Source: UTCFX2 sp963788305
GTDB taxonomy: Bacteria > Chloroflexota > Anaerolineae > Anaerolineales > UBA4823
DNA length: 64,000 nt
Assembly: GCA_963788305.1 (NCBI GenBank)
Contig: CAWBGK010000010.1
Location: forward strand, 110,939 to 174,938
Direction of reading: 5' to 3'
Below the pieces are notes generated by a model. It was given only the letters and a program-made list of their open reading frames with translations, ran no database searches and was not told the origin of the DNA. The translations under genes and the position numbers were made by a program. Positions within the stretch are counted from its first letter, which is position 1. Each line of letters starts with the position of its first letter. Of this stretch, positions 39,865-48,938 are shown in pieces.

Positions 39865-40707
39865 CTAAAAAACTTCCCGAATATGAACTGCCGGAGTAGG
39901 GCTGGGCTTCCCGCTGAGCTTGCGCAAAACTTCCTTAACCAGACCCATAACCATGACCCGAGGGGTCAGGACACTGACGTTCAGCCCGGTCTTGCCGTCC
40001 GTCGCCGAAGATGCCAGCCAGACGGCTTTTTTTGCCGGGACTTCCGGTGGATTTGCCCACAGCCGGATCACGGTATTTAAGCCGTTGACCTTTTCGCCAT
40101 ACCCCTGCACGACTTCAACCTCGGTCAGCATTTCCGTCAGAACGAGGCCGGGGTTGAAGGCGATGATCGAAATCCCGGTGTGCCGGTATTCCTTTGCTAA
40201 CGAGGCCGTGAAGGAGTTGACCCAGCCCTTGCTGGAGGCGTAAGCGTTCTGGTTCGGCACCGGCTGGTCCGATCCGCGGCCGAGGATGTTGATCAGCTTG
40301 CCAGAACCCTGCGGCAGGAAGGTTTTCATGGCTGTGTAAGAACCGTAATACACACCGAAGATATTCGTCTGCAGCACCCTTTCAAAACGATCCACCGGGA
40401 CGGAGATCGAGGGACCGTAAGGCCCGCTGATTCCGGCGTTGTTCACCCAGATGTCCAGCTTTCCATACGTATTAACAGCCAAAGCGGCCAGCGCCTCAAC
40501 CTCCTCGTAACTGGAAGTGTCGCAGGCGAAACCAACCGCTTGACAGCCGTCATTTGTGAGATTGTTAACAGCCTGGTCGAGCGTCTCTTTCGTCCGAGCC
40601 GCCAGGACAATATTGGCGCCTTCGGCGGCGTAAGCCTGGGCAATCGCCAGACCCAGCCCGCGGCTCGCGCCTGTGATCACCGCAGTTTTTCCTTCTAATA
40701 ATCCCAT
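39865..40707 (-). CDS. Short-chain dehydrogenase/reductase, catalytic Ser replaced
   Basis: ATG 40707 after GGGAGATTTTTT. 280 residues. Rossmann motif TGASRGLG (residue ~13), NNAG near residue 92, YxxxK as YASSK near 160. In classical SDRs a Ser sits 13 residues before the Tyr; here the text is NILGRGSDQPVPNQNAYASSK-like with Gly at that place and a Ser three residues later. Long C-terminal extension. NAD(P)-dependent; the substrate is unknown. Confidence 0.8.
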   Translation of the reverse strand: MGLLEGKTAVITGASRGLGLAIAQAYAAEGANIVLAARTKETLDQAVNNLTNDGCQAVGFACDTSSYEEVEALAALAVNTYGKLDIWVNNAGISGPYGPSISVPVDRFERVLQTNIFGVYYGSYTAMKTFLPQGSGKLINILGRGSDQPVPNQNAYASSKGWVNSFTASLAKEYRHTGISIIAFNPGLVLTEMLTEVEVVQGYGEKVNGLNTVIRLWANPPEVPAKKAVWLASSATDGKTGLNVSVLTPRVMVMGLVKEVLRKLSGKPSPTPAVHIREVF

Positions 40708-40865
40708 AAAAAATCTCCCAAAAACAGCAATGTGCGTCCAGGATCATCCAGGACATCGTTATTGTACCCTCTCCTGCATGATCCTTCCGGGTAAGCCGGA
40801 GAGATTCTTTCAGGCGCTGCAAGAATTGGCGGTTTCTGGGAAACGTTCAGGGATATCCTTTTTGA

Positions 40866-41630
40866 TCAGGATTGATGTTCAAACGACCTGCCCGGGATGG
40901 ACTGCGCTAACCCGGGCCTGGAATGCGACCCATTCAACAGCTTCATCAACAGCCAGTGGAATGTCAGGAATACGATCACCAGGAAAGTGCCGATATACAT
41001 CAAGACTGCCACCGGGAGCGAAGAATCCGTCCCAGAAAAAAAGCCATGTATAGTCGCGCCGAGATAAGCCACCAGGCTCAAGACATGGATCGCTCGAAAA
41101 GCCCTCAGGCCAATTTTCTTACGAAGATAATATGTCACAGTGACCAATACCATGAGATACAGCCCGATGACCCCGATCCCCACCCAGAAAGGTCGATAAG
41201 GTGAGAGGAAAGGAACGAGGATCTGCGCAAGCGAGTAGGGCATATATTTATCTGCGCTGAGGATCAGGATATGCAGCGCCAGAAATCCCAGCGACAGGAG
41301 AGAAATGAACTCGTGAAAATCGAAGGTGAATGCGCGATGCAGCAGCCGGTCGAGAATTTTGCTTGAGACGGCTAACCCCCAGGAAGTTGAAAACCAAAGC
41401 AACAGGTAAGCTGTGATCCCCGCCGAGCGGGTGATATACCAGGTCGATTTTGTTGTATCGAAGGCGAACAGGCGATTCGCCAGCTCAACAAGCCAGGCGC
41501 CTTGCGGAGTAATGGAGTACAGGATCGTCGCTCCAGTAAAGAGCCCCAGGCAAAATACTACGATAAAGCCGTATGGGCTAACCCCTCTACGGGTGGGTTT
41601 CGAACGATTGATAGACTCAATTGAAGTCAT
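40866..41630 (-). CDS. Ferric-reductase-like transmembrane protein
   Basis: 254 residues; start overlaps the ApbE-like gene end by 14 nt, preceded by AAGGAGATGATCTCTA. Six or so membrane helices; heme-ligand-type His in RLLHRAFTFDFHEFISL, LALHILIL, IHVLSLVAYLGATIHGF. This is the ferric reductase/MsrQ-like b-heme fold. It would pass electrons across the membrane, here to or from an FMN-bearing partner made by the ApbE enzyme. Confidence 0.7.
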   Translation of the reverse strand: MTSIESINRSKPTRRGVSPYGFIVVFCLGLFTGATILYSITPQGAWLVELANRLFAFDTTKSTWYITRSAGITAYLLLWFSTSWGLAVSSKILDRLLHRAFTFDFHEFISLLSLGFLALHILILSADKYMPYSLAQILVPFLSPYRPFWVGIGVIGLYLMVLVTVTYYLRKKIGLRAFRAIHVLSLVAYLGATIHGFFSGTDSSLPVAVLMYIGTFLVIVFLTFHWLLMKLLNGSHSRPGLAQSIPGRSFEHQS

Positions 41631-42551
41631 TAGAGATCATCTCCTTACTATTATGCAGCCCCCAAAGGCTGCCATCGTTTTCCACGGCAATGAAGCGCAA
41701 ACCCGGGATCCGAGCAGCCAAGGCGGTCGCTTCCTGAGGGGCTGCAACCAAAAGCGCCTTTGCGAAAGCCTCGGCGCAGGATGCCCGTTCCATCCAAACC
41801 GAAACGCTCATCCAATGCGACCTGGCTGGTAATCCTGTGCCTGGATCAATGATATGGTGGCGAAGCTGATCCCCCTGAATCCAGCGCCGCTTCGTCACGG
41901 ATGAGGTTGCCAGCCCTCCCGGCTGAACCTTCAGCACTGCCAGAGTGTTATCGAAGTCACGCGGGTCTTCCAGCGAAATCTCCCAGCTCTCCTGGCCCTG
42001 GGGTAGTCCGGAGAGCGCAAAATCACCTCCAGCGCTGACTGCGCACGCATCGCTAACCTGCCTGAGCAATCCAACAGACCGTTCGGCAATCCAGCCTTTG
42101 GCAATGCCTCCAAAATCCAGCTTCATCCCGGCTGGCAATCGAACAGCACTGCTCTCCTCATCCAGCAGGATCTCAAGAAGATCCGGCCTGCTCCACGCTT
42201 CCAAATCCCGGGCAGGGAGAGGCAAACGATCCCTGATTTCATCCATGCTGTGACCGTACCCAACCTGAATCAAAGCAGGAAGAATGGACGGGTCGAACAG
42301 TCCATCCGTCCGCCGATAGAGCTCTACGGACTCGCGGACCAACTCAAACAGGTCCTTCGACGCCTTAAACCATCTCCCGGCGGAGTGGTTGAGAGCGGTC
42401 AGCTCACTCTCAGGGAGAAGCGCGAGAAGCGCTGCTCGGATTCGGCCACAAACCGACGAACCTCTGCAAATCCTTCCTTAAGCCCGTGATTCTGCCCTTC
42501 GGCGGCGACCTGCACGGTCGTGTTCATTGCCGGAAACTCGTCGAATTCCAT
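41617..42551 (-). CDS. apbE: ApbE-like FAD:protein FMN transferase (frameshifted)
   Basis: ATG 42551 overlaps the stop of the upstream gene (TAATG). MEFDEFPAMNTTVQVAAEGQ starts; a shift near 42450 joins FVAESEQRFSRFS to PESELTALNHSAGRWF. Motifs: KLDFGGIAKGWIAERSV, AVSAGGDFALSG, HHIIDPGTGLPA (Thr/Asp metal site region) and a late SCAEAFAKALLV. ApbE attaches FMN covalently to Thr in target proteins. No FMN-binding target with the SGAT-type motif is obvious nearby. Confidence 0.8.
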
Positions 42552-42835
42552 TACGAGCTTCTCGTCCGCAAGCTCGGGACGTAGTTGTTGTTGAGGGTGA
42601 TGCCGGGCGTGTTCGAGCTATTCATCATGATCTGCGGGCTCTGCTGAAGCTGCTCGAGCGAGGGGATTGGCGCAAGCGCTGGGATCACAAACTGGGATTG
42701 GGATACCTGCACCGGTCCTGCGATCAGAGCAGCGGGCTTTTCCGAGTGAGCGAACAATATCCAGCCAAAGAGGAACGCCAGGATCGAGCTGGCTGCAAGC
42801 CAGTAGCGGATCATCGTTTTCATAAGGTGGTCCAT
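42551..42835 (-). CDS. Small membrane protein in ApbE operon
   Basis: 94 residues; ATG 42835 after AAAAGGAGAATTCCT. One transmembrane helix (YWLAASSILAFLFGWILFAH), then a Pro/Gln-rich outer part (IPALAPIPSLEQLQQSP) ending NNNYVPSLRTRSS. No FMN-attachment motif. Unknown family; probably an anchor or accessory to the electron-transfer complex. Confidence 0.5.
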   Translation of the reverse strand: MDHLMKTMIRYWLAASSILAFLFGWILFAHSEKPAALIAGPVQVSQSQFVIPALAPIPSLEQLQQSPQIMMNSSNTPGITLNNNYVPSLRTRSS

Positions 42836-42867
42836 AGGAATTCTCCTTTTCGTCGAAGATTCTACGA

Positions 42868-43314
42868 CTAGTCGTCGTAATCCGATCCCTCAGCTTGATA
42901 GGCTTGATGGATTGAGATCTGACCGTCAGACGTGATTTGAATGACGCCTGCATTCTGCAGTGCGACCAGCACAGATTGATATTGTTGGATCTGTGTTTGA
43001 TCCTGCTTGACGAGCGCATTGACCTGGTCGAGTTTCTGAGCCGCCTGAGTCAGCTCGGTTTGATACTGCTGGTCACGCAACTGATATTGGGTTATCAGGG
43101 TCTGGATCTGCTGCAGATTGGCCGGGTCTACGGCGACCTGGACCGAGGCTTGCGTCGCGGTCGGCGCGTTTTGAACCTGCGCCGACTTCGGATTGAGCAG
43201 TGCATTGGCGCCCAGAGCCAGCATCGTCAGACCGGTGATCATGCTGATGAAGAATGCTGCCAGGATCGCCTGGATTTGCTGACGATTTTTATTCGGGTTG
43301 GAAGATGCTGTCAT
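42868..43314 (-). CDS. Membrane protein with coiled coil in ApbE operon
   Basis: 148 residues; ATG 43314 after AAAGGAGAAAACC. One transmembrane helix (AAFFISMITGLTMLALGANA), then a Gln-rich coiled coil (QIQTLITQYQLRDQQYQTEL and KQDQTQIQQYQSVLVAL), and a C-terminal NAGVIQITSDGQISI. Begins the leftward operon, 33 bp before the next gene; divergent from the response regulator across ~150 bp. Unknown function. Confidence 0.55.
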   Translation of the reverse strand: MTASSNPNKNRQQIQAILAAFFISMITGLTMLALGANALLNPKSAQVQNAPTATQASVQVAVDPANLQQIQTLITQYQLRDQQYQTELTQAAQKLDQVNALVKQDQTQIQQYQSVLVALQNAGVIQITSDGQISIHQAYQAEGSDYDD

Positions 43315-43463
43315 GGTTTTCTCCTTTATTTTCGATCAGGATTGATATATTCAAGTCTATCGTACGAAGATGACAGAATGATGAAATGTTTGAAACAGGT
43401 CAAAAGTCCCTTTGTCACCTTCTTTTCATCTTGCTAAGGTAGAATCTACCCTGAGCTCCGAAT

Positions 43464-44163
43464 ATGCGCATCCTGCTCGTGGAAGACAACCGCCGCCTGA
43501 ATTTATCCCTGAAAACCGGTCTCGAGGAAGACGGTTATGCAGTGGATGCCGCTTATGATGGCGAAGAGGGGGAGACCTTTGCGCTGTCCGTCCCTTATGA
43601 TCTGATTATCCTGGATATCATGCTGCCCAAGAAAGACGGGTATCTGGTCTGCCGCGAGCTTCGCCGCCAGGGTCTGCGCACGCCGATCCTGATGCTGACC
43701 GCCCGAGATACCGTCGATGACCGCGTCGAAGGGCTGGACAGCGGCGCAGATGATTACCTGGTAAAGCCGTTTGCCGTCAAAGAACTTCGAGCCGCGGCTG
43801 CGCGCCCTGCTTCGGCGAAATGATCCGGAGAAAAGCGGGGTCCTGCAGGTCTCGGATTTGATCCTGGATCCTGCCAACCATCAGGTTCGACGGGGCGAGA
43901 ATCCCATCGAGCTAACCCGCCGCGAATTTGCGCTGCTGGAATTCTTGATTCGCAACCCGAACCGCCTCCTGACAAGGGAGATGATCGAGACGCACGTCTG
44001 GAATTACGACTTTGTCTATGGATCAAACGTCATCGATGTGTACATCCGCAGGCTGCGCCGAAAGATCGACGAGAACTATGCGGTAAAGCTGATTGAGACC
44101 GTCAGGGGTGAAGGCTACCGGCTGGTTTCCCCGGAAAAGGACGGTTCCCGACCAAAGCCATGA
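43464..44163 (+). CDS. OmpR-family response regulator (frameshifted)
   Basis: Receiver domain: VEDN, phosphoacceptor Asp in LIILDIMLPKKDGY, Thr/Lys in MLTARD and DDYLVKPF. After a shift near 43785 the DNA-binding winged helix follows (ENPIELTRREFALLEFLIRN, VIDVYIRRLRRKID, VRGEGYRL). About 230 residues. Its ATGA overlaps the kinase gene. Divergent from the ApbE/ferric-reductase operon, so likely its regulator. Confidence 0.8.
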
Positions 44164-45662
44164 CGTCCGCCACCGATCCGGATCTGCGGTTCCAGATTCA
44201 CCATTTCCTTAACAGCGTCCGCTTTCGGCTTACGCTCTGGTTTGTCGCCATCCTGGGTGTTATCCTCGCCATTTTCAGCCTGTTTGTGTACACTCGCCAG
44301 GTCCAGATCCTGCGGACCGAAACCGTCAACCGCCTTGCGGCTGAATCGCGCCAGATCGAAGGGTATTATCACGAGGTGATCGGTCAAAAGATCGAGGAGG
44401 AAGAAGACGGGTCGCAATCGTCCGGCATCATAGCAGGAAATGCGCCCTTGATCCAGGGAGATGATGTCCTCGCGGTCATAGGTTCGCAAGGCGAAATCCT
44501 GCAGTCATCCGGTGATCTGTCCACGGCAGACCTCGAGAGCGTGATCAGGCTTTGGAACAGCTTGAAATCGCCTCTGACGCCAATTCCATATGCGCCTGAA
44601 AAGGATCAGGAAACCTACCTGTTCCAGATCACACCGATGAGCATCGAAGACTATTGGCAAGGGGCGCTCGTTGTCGGCAGCCCGGTCGACGGCACCCGCC
44701 AGCTGCCCCGCCTGGCATTGACGCTCTTTCTGGGTTCGGCGTTATTTTTGATGCTCGCTTTTGCTGGAGGCTACTGGCTTGCCGACCGGGCGATGCGGCC
44801 TGTGCAGGCGATCACGCGCACGGCGCGCCAGATCAGCGACAGCGATCTCAGCCGCCGGATAAAACTGAATCGAGACGATGAGCTGGGCGAGCTGGCAAAT
44901 ACTTTCGACGAGATGCTGGACCGGCTGCAAGCTGCTTTCGAAAGGCAGAGGCAGTTTACTGCCGACGCCTCCCACGAGCTGCGTACCCCCTTGACCATCA
45001 TCGGGCTGGAAGCTACACGCACGCTTGAACGCACCCGCAACCTTGAGGAGTACGAGCAGGCGCTCGGCGTGATCCAATCAGAAAACGATTGGATGAGCCG
45101 GCTGGTTAACGAGCTGCTTACCCTGGCCCGGATGGATTCTGGTCAGCTCAGCTTGAATAAGGAACGGATCGAGCTGAGTGATTTAGCCCTGGATGCAGTC
45201 GTCCGGCTCACCCACCTGGCCAACGCCAGTGGGGTGAGGCTCGAAACCGGGGAGATGGAGGAGGTCTTCATCCTTGGCGACCGCAGCTACCTGAATCAAA
45301 TGCTGACCAACCTGATTGAGAATGCAATCAAATACACGCAAGGGGAATCGGCCCGTGTGCTGGTGGAGTCAGGCCCTGGAATTTTCCAGGATGCGCCCGC
45401 TGGATTCATCCGCGTCGCAGACAATGGGCCGGGTATCCCGGCAGAGCATATCCCTTTCCTGTTTGAGCGTTTTTATCGGATCGATGAGGCCCGCTACCAG
45501 GACCAGGAACGCGAGATCAGCGCAGCTTCAGGCACGGGATTAGGTCTGGCAATTGCCCGATCAATCGCCCAGGCTTTGGGGGGATCGATCGAAGTGGACA
45601 GCCAGGTCGGCGAAGGGGCAATTTTTACCACGTGGTTTCCATCAATAAGCACACAGCCTTGA
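44160..45662 (+). CDS. Sensor histidine kinase
   Basis: 500 residues, intact; overlaps the regulator by 4 nt. Two transmembrane helices (residues ~20-43 and ~182-205) bound a ~140-residue extracytoplasmic sensor, then HAMP, HisKA with phospho-His in ASHELRTPL (about residue 272), and HATPase_c with N (NLIENAIKY), G1 (VADNGPGIP), F (FLFERFYRID) and G2 (GTGLGLAIA) boxes. It phosphorylates the adjacent regulator. Signal unknown; redox or membrane status is a guess from neighbours. Confidence 0.85.
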   Translation: MTSATDPDLRFQIHHFLNSVRFRLTLWFVAILGVILAIFSLFVYTRQVQILRTETVNRLAAESRQIEGYYHEVIGQKIEEEEDGSQSSGIIAGNAPLIQGDDVLAVIGSQGEILQSSGDLSTADLESVIRLWNSLKSPLTPIPYAPEKDQETYLFQITPMSIEDYWQGALVVGSPVDGTRQLPRLALTLFLGSALFLMLAFAGGYWLADRAMRPVQAITRTARQISDSDLSRRIKLNRDDELGELANTFDEMLDRLQAAFERQRQFTADASHELRTPLTIIGLEATRTLERTRNLEEYEQALGVIQSENDWMSRLVNELLTLARMDSGQLSLNKERIELSDLALDAVVRLTHLANASGVRLETGEMEEVFILGDRSYLNQMLTNLIENAIKYTQGESARVLVESGPGIFQDAPAGFIRVADNGPGIPAEHIPFLFERFYRIDEARYQDQEREISAASGTGLGLAIARSIAQALGGSIEVDSQVGEGAIFTTWFPSISTQP

Positions 45663-45730
45663 AGTAAAAACACTGGGAGAACCGCATCTTTCGTTATCCT
45701 TCCGGCACACTCAGCGAAGGCGTCAATTCG

Positions 45731-46768
45731 TCAATCGCTCAGCTGGTCTGCCATCGCCTCGCCCATGATCTGGTGAACCCGGCTGGTCAGGAAATAATAG
45801 CCGTAATAATAATATTCATCCGGACTGGCGCACGACTCGTCAAAATCCTCGGCGAATTTCGTACACGGTTCGTCCAATTGCGTCAGGCCGTACTGCTCCG
45901 GATTGCTCCGGATGCTCTTTTCGATCGCCCCGAAATCGGAGATATCGATTTTTACATCCAATTCCTGGGCGAGTTTTTCCATTTCCTCAGGCAGGGTGGA
46001 ATTCAAGCGGGCTTGAAACGCCTTTGCTTTACCTTGAGTATTCCATCTGGCTATTCCAGGGAGAGTGGAATAATCGAGCGAATTTCCGACCATAAACTGC
46101 TTCGCCCCCAGTTTTGCCAGCCGTGTTACTGCCTCGCCCAGGTTGCCAATCACCTGGTCGGCGACACGCTCCGCGGCTTGATCGCTGTTTACGGCCTTCT
46201 TCTCCAGCTTCGAGCTGATATCTACCATCCCTATCTGGATAAAGTGGAGCGAGTCAGGGTCGGCTTTTTTCCCATCCAGCTCTGTTTCATAATTGTCGAT
46301 CTGCCCAAAGAGACCCGGATTCTCAAAGATATCCAGGTCAGCCATCTCAGAGAGGTAATCGCCAGAGCCGCTTATTGCGCCAACTACGGCATAATTGGTC
46401 AGCCCAACTTTCAGCCGGTCAGCCAGGACGTCGACCGCGACCGGTCCGTTCGACCAGCGGCCCTGCCACAAACCGAGCTTATTTTGTGCCCACTTTTCCT
46501 TCAACATCGGGGGTAATTTCCCATTCTCGGCCGCTTCGTTCCAGTTTTTATATCCGTTTCCGTTATCGGAAAATTCATCTCCGAAGGCGACGACATGCGT
46601 GATACGGGGGCTCGCGGCGGTATTGGTGGAAGCAGGGACGGCGGTATTGGTGGAAGCAGGGACTGCGGTGTTCGTGGAAGCAGGGACGGCGGTATTCGGG
46701 ATGCTCGGGCTTGTGGAACATCCGAGAAGCAGGATGACCAGCAAGAAGAATATCATGGCTTTCTTCAT
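45731..46768 (-). CDS. GDSL/SGNH-like lipoprotein with altered active-site Ser
   Basis: ATG 46768 (spaced 6 nt after GGAGG; the upstream ATG 46780 overlaps that site). Lipobox LLLGCSTS. A Thr/Ala/Pro linker holds three exact TNTAVPAS repeats plus a fourth partial one. SGNH body: VAFGDEFSDNGNGY (block I), GRWSNGPVAVDVLA, NYAVVGAISG (block II-type Gly), TLPGI and TSRVHQIMG (block V His). The normal GDS has become GDE, so the nucleophile is missing. Likely a binding or degenerate esterase-fold lipoprotein. Confidence 0.7.
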   Translation of the reverse strand: MKKAMIFFLLVILLLGCSTSPSIPNTAVPASTNTAVPASTNTAVPASTNTAASPRITHVVAFGDEFSDNGNGYKNWNEAAENGKLPPMLKEKWAQNKLGLWQGRWSNGPVAVDVLADRLKVGLTNYAVVGAISGSGDYLSEMADLDIFENPGLFGQIDNYETELDGKKADPDSLHFIQIGMVDISSKLEKKAVNSDQAAERVADQVIGNLGEAVTRLAKLGAKQFMVGNSLDYSTLPGIARWNTQGKAKAFQARLNSTLPEEMEKLAQELDVKIDISDFGAIEKSIRSNPEQYGLTQLDEPCTKFAEDFDESCASPDEYYYYGYYFLTSRVHQIMGEAMADQLSD

Positions 46769-47403
46769 CACGACCTCCATTTGTTATGATTAGAACTGCT
46801 CATGCGCCATGCGGCTCAGAATAACCCTCTCAAACCCGGTGCCAGATCTCTCTCAGGCATAAAAATAAACAACCCTCCTGCGATCCAAGGAAGGGTTGTC
46901 CTGATTGCAATCCGGTATTAAAGTAAACAGGTTTGTGCGGTGAACTCCCTGCGATTGCGGAGCTCTTCATGAACTGATTTCAGTATAGATTAATTTACGG
47001 GCAGAGTCAAGAGGGATGACAATCCGCCTCCGCCCCCAGACCGGTCGACGATCTGGGGACCAGCTTGAGCAGCAGGTTTGATCCAGCCGCAGCTCCGCGC
47101 GCTCCGTAGCTCAGCGATTTTTTCTTCCCCACGGAGACGCAGAGTCCATGAGAAACACGATAACTTCGTGTCTCCCTCTCCTTCCCCCGCCCAACCATCC
47201 GTCGAATCCGCTCCATATTCAAGCTGGATTGGATTGTTCTGTAGTATCATAATACGGTGCTGATGAACAACCTGGTTTCAAACGCTGCCTTCGAAAATCG
47301 CTCCGAAACCGAGACGATCGAGACGGCTTAGATTTGCCGGTTTCTTCGTCTTTGATCTGGTATGGATTGTTGAGATGCCTCGACCTCAAAAAGGAAAACG
47401 AAA
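46769..47403. other. Intergenic region with hairpin and dispersed element
   Basis: No gene. 46868-46898 is a stem (ACAACCCT/AGGGTTGT, loop CCTGCGATCCAAGGA). 47135-47175 has CACGGAGACGCAGAGTCC, the dispersed ACGGAGACACAGAG family. The rest is unremarkable. Confidence 0.4.
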
Positions 47404-47675
47404 ATGCCGCAAAAAGAAGAACCCATTCCGAATAAAAAATTAGAGCAGCGCCTCGAAGAACGAGAGCAGCTGGACCAGAAACAGAAAGAGAAGCAGGACT
47501 CTCAAAAAGAGGCCCAGAAACAGCAGGAGCAGAAGCACGAGCAGAAACGGGTGCTGCGGCAGGCGGAGCAGCAGCAGCTCGAGCAGGAACAGGCCGAGAA
47601 ACGGAAGCTTCGACAGGCGGAGCAGCTCCAGAATCGGAGCAAGAACAGGCCGAGAAATGGAAAAAGAAGCCCTAG
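47404..47675 (+). CDS. Gln/Glu/Lys-rich coiled-coil protein (frameshifted)
   Basis: MPQKEEPIPNKKLEQRLEER from ATG 47404, preceded by AAAAAGGAAAACGAA. An almost unbroken charged coiled coil (KEAQKQQEQKHEQKRVLRQA). A shift near 47625 leads to ESEQEQAEKWKKKP and the stop at 47675, about 90 residues, followed at once by a terminator. Function unknown. Confidence 0.5.
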
Positions 47676-47692
47676 CTCGCGAAAAAACACAA

Positions 47693-47718
47693 AAAAGCCA
47701 GACCTGAGGGCTGGCTTT
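47693..47718 (+). terminator. Rho-independent terminator
   Basis: AAAAGCCAG, loop ACCTGAGGG, CTGGCTTTT; sits 18 bp after the coiled-coil gene stop. Confidence 0.8.
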
Positions 47719-47750
47719 TCTTATTGATATCCTGCTCGAAATCCCAGGTC

Positions 47751-47909
47751 CTATCCGGTTTTCTCGTTGGGCAGAAATCGCGTTACGGTTGTCTTGCATA
47801 CCGGGCAGGGGCCCTGGGCCATCCTGCGGCCGTTGGGGCTCACTTTCACGACTCCGTTCTTGACCGGCCGTTTCGTGCGGCACTTGACACAGTAGCCTTC
47901 AAAGTCCAT
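47751..47909 (-). CDS. DUF5679-type zinc mini-protein
   Basis: 52 residues; ATG 47909 after GAAAGGAGGAAACACC. Pattern GYCVKCRTKRPVKN then GRRMAQGPCPVCKTTVTRF: two CxxC pairs and the basic centre typical of DUF5679. Likely binds one zinc. Function not known; common in Chloroflexota, Actinobacteria and archaea. Confidence 0.75.
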   Translation of the reverse strand: MDFEGYCVKCRTKRPVKNGVVKVSPNGRRMAQGPCPVCKTTVTRFLPNEKTG

Positions 47910-48035
47910 GGTGTTTCCTCCTTTCCCGATCGTATTCGGGCGGCGCAAATCAACCTTCTAAGGTCATTTATATATCATTTTGCGGTTTTTTGCAATAGCC
48001 AGCTGTGCGACCGCCTGCCTCCCTCCTCTCCCGCT

Positions 48036-48704
48036 TCATTCCAACAAGTACGGCATCATCGACTCCCACTGCGCTTTCCAGACCACCGGCACCAGGTTTT
48101 CGAGCAGCTCGCTCGGCATCCCACGCGAAAAGACCGCCCGCTCGCCCGGGGGAAGGTTGAAGAGCATGAACGGGACCGTCAAAAAGGGCGGGCCGCCAAT
48201 TTTCTGCCCGTGCTCGGACATCTGCCCGACCAGCTTCTGGCGTTCCTCCAGCGGGATCAGCGCGTCTGCCTTCTCGGCGATCTGCGTGGCCTCGACCTGG
48301 ATATGCGGATGCCACAAGTCGTTCAGGCGGGTCAGCGCCCTCTCCAGCTCCTCCAGCTCAGCTTCCAGCAGGCCGGTTTCGCCCCCCTTTTCCAGCGCCT
48401 GGCTGACTTCGTCCATGATCAGGACGATCCGCTGGTGGTCCTGCATCAGGGAGTCAAACGGCGCCTCAGGAAGCAGCGCTCGAAAATATGGGAACACGAT
48501 CTCGTCCTCGGTCAGGTGGTGGGAATTCAGCACGGAGACCAGCGCCTGGATGTATTTGAACAGCCCTTCCAGGTTGATTGCGCCTGCTATCGAGCCTTCC
48601 GAGAACCACCGGATGCTCATTAATGAAACGCTCAGCCCCCGGGTGATGATGTTGTGGATTTGGGTAAAACCGACCAGGATCAGGTTTTCGTTTGATTGAG
48701 ACAT
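48036..48704 (-). CDS. Hemerythrin-like (HHE) domain protein
   Basis: ATG 48704 after AAAGGAGGAACAG; the frame further upstream is not used. 222 residues. Metal-ligand candidates: HNIITRG, NSHHLTEDEIVFPYF, DHQRI, HPHIQVE. The HHE four-helix bundle fits residues ~10-150, then a ~70-residue C-terminal extension (PPFLTVPFMLFNLPPGERAV). Binds a di-iron site; senses or handles O2, NO or iron. Divergent from the radical SAM gene. Confidence 0.75.
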   Translation of the reverse strand: MSQSNENLILVGFTQIHNIITRGLSVSLMSIRWFSEGSIAGAINLEGLFKYIQALVSVLNSHHLTEDEIVFPYFRALLPEAPFDSLMQDHQRIVLIMDEVSQALEKGGETGLLEAELEELERALTRLNDLWHPHIQVEATQIAEKADALIPLEERQKLVGQMSEHGQKIGGPPFLTVPFMLFNLPPGERAVFSRGMPSELLENLVPVVWKAQWESMMPYLLE

Positions 48705-48938
48705 CTGTTCCTCCTTTTTAACTCGCCTGTCTAATGACCGCTCGATCCAGCGGACCGGCGGCCGATCCTGATGGATCTTGAATACCCCCATTTTAACCGA
48801 ATTCTCGGATGCGCCCGGGGGAAGCTTACGCCTCAGATTCTGCTCTGGTCGCGACATTTGTCTTATTGCTCAGGTTTTCTAATGGAACTATAATTCTTTA
48901 TAGATCCTCAACCAGTCTCCCCCTGAAGGGACTGCAAA

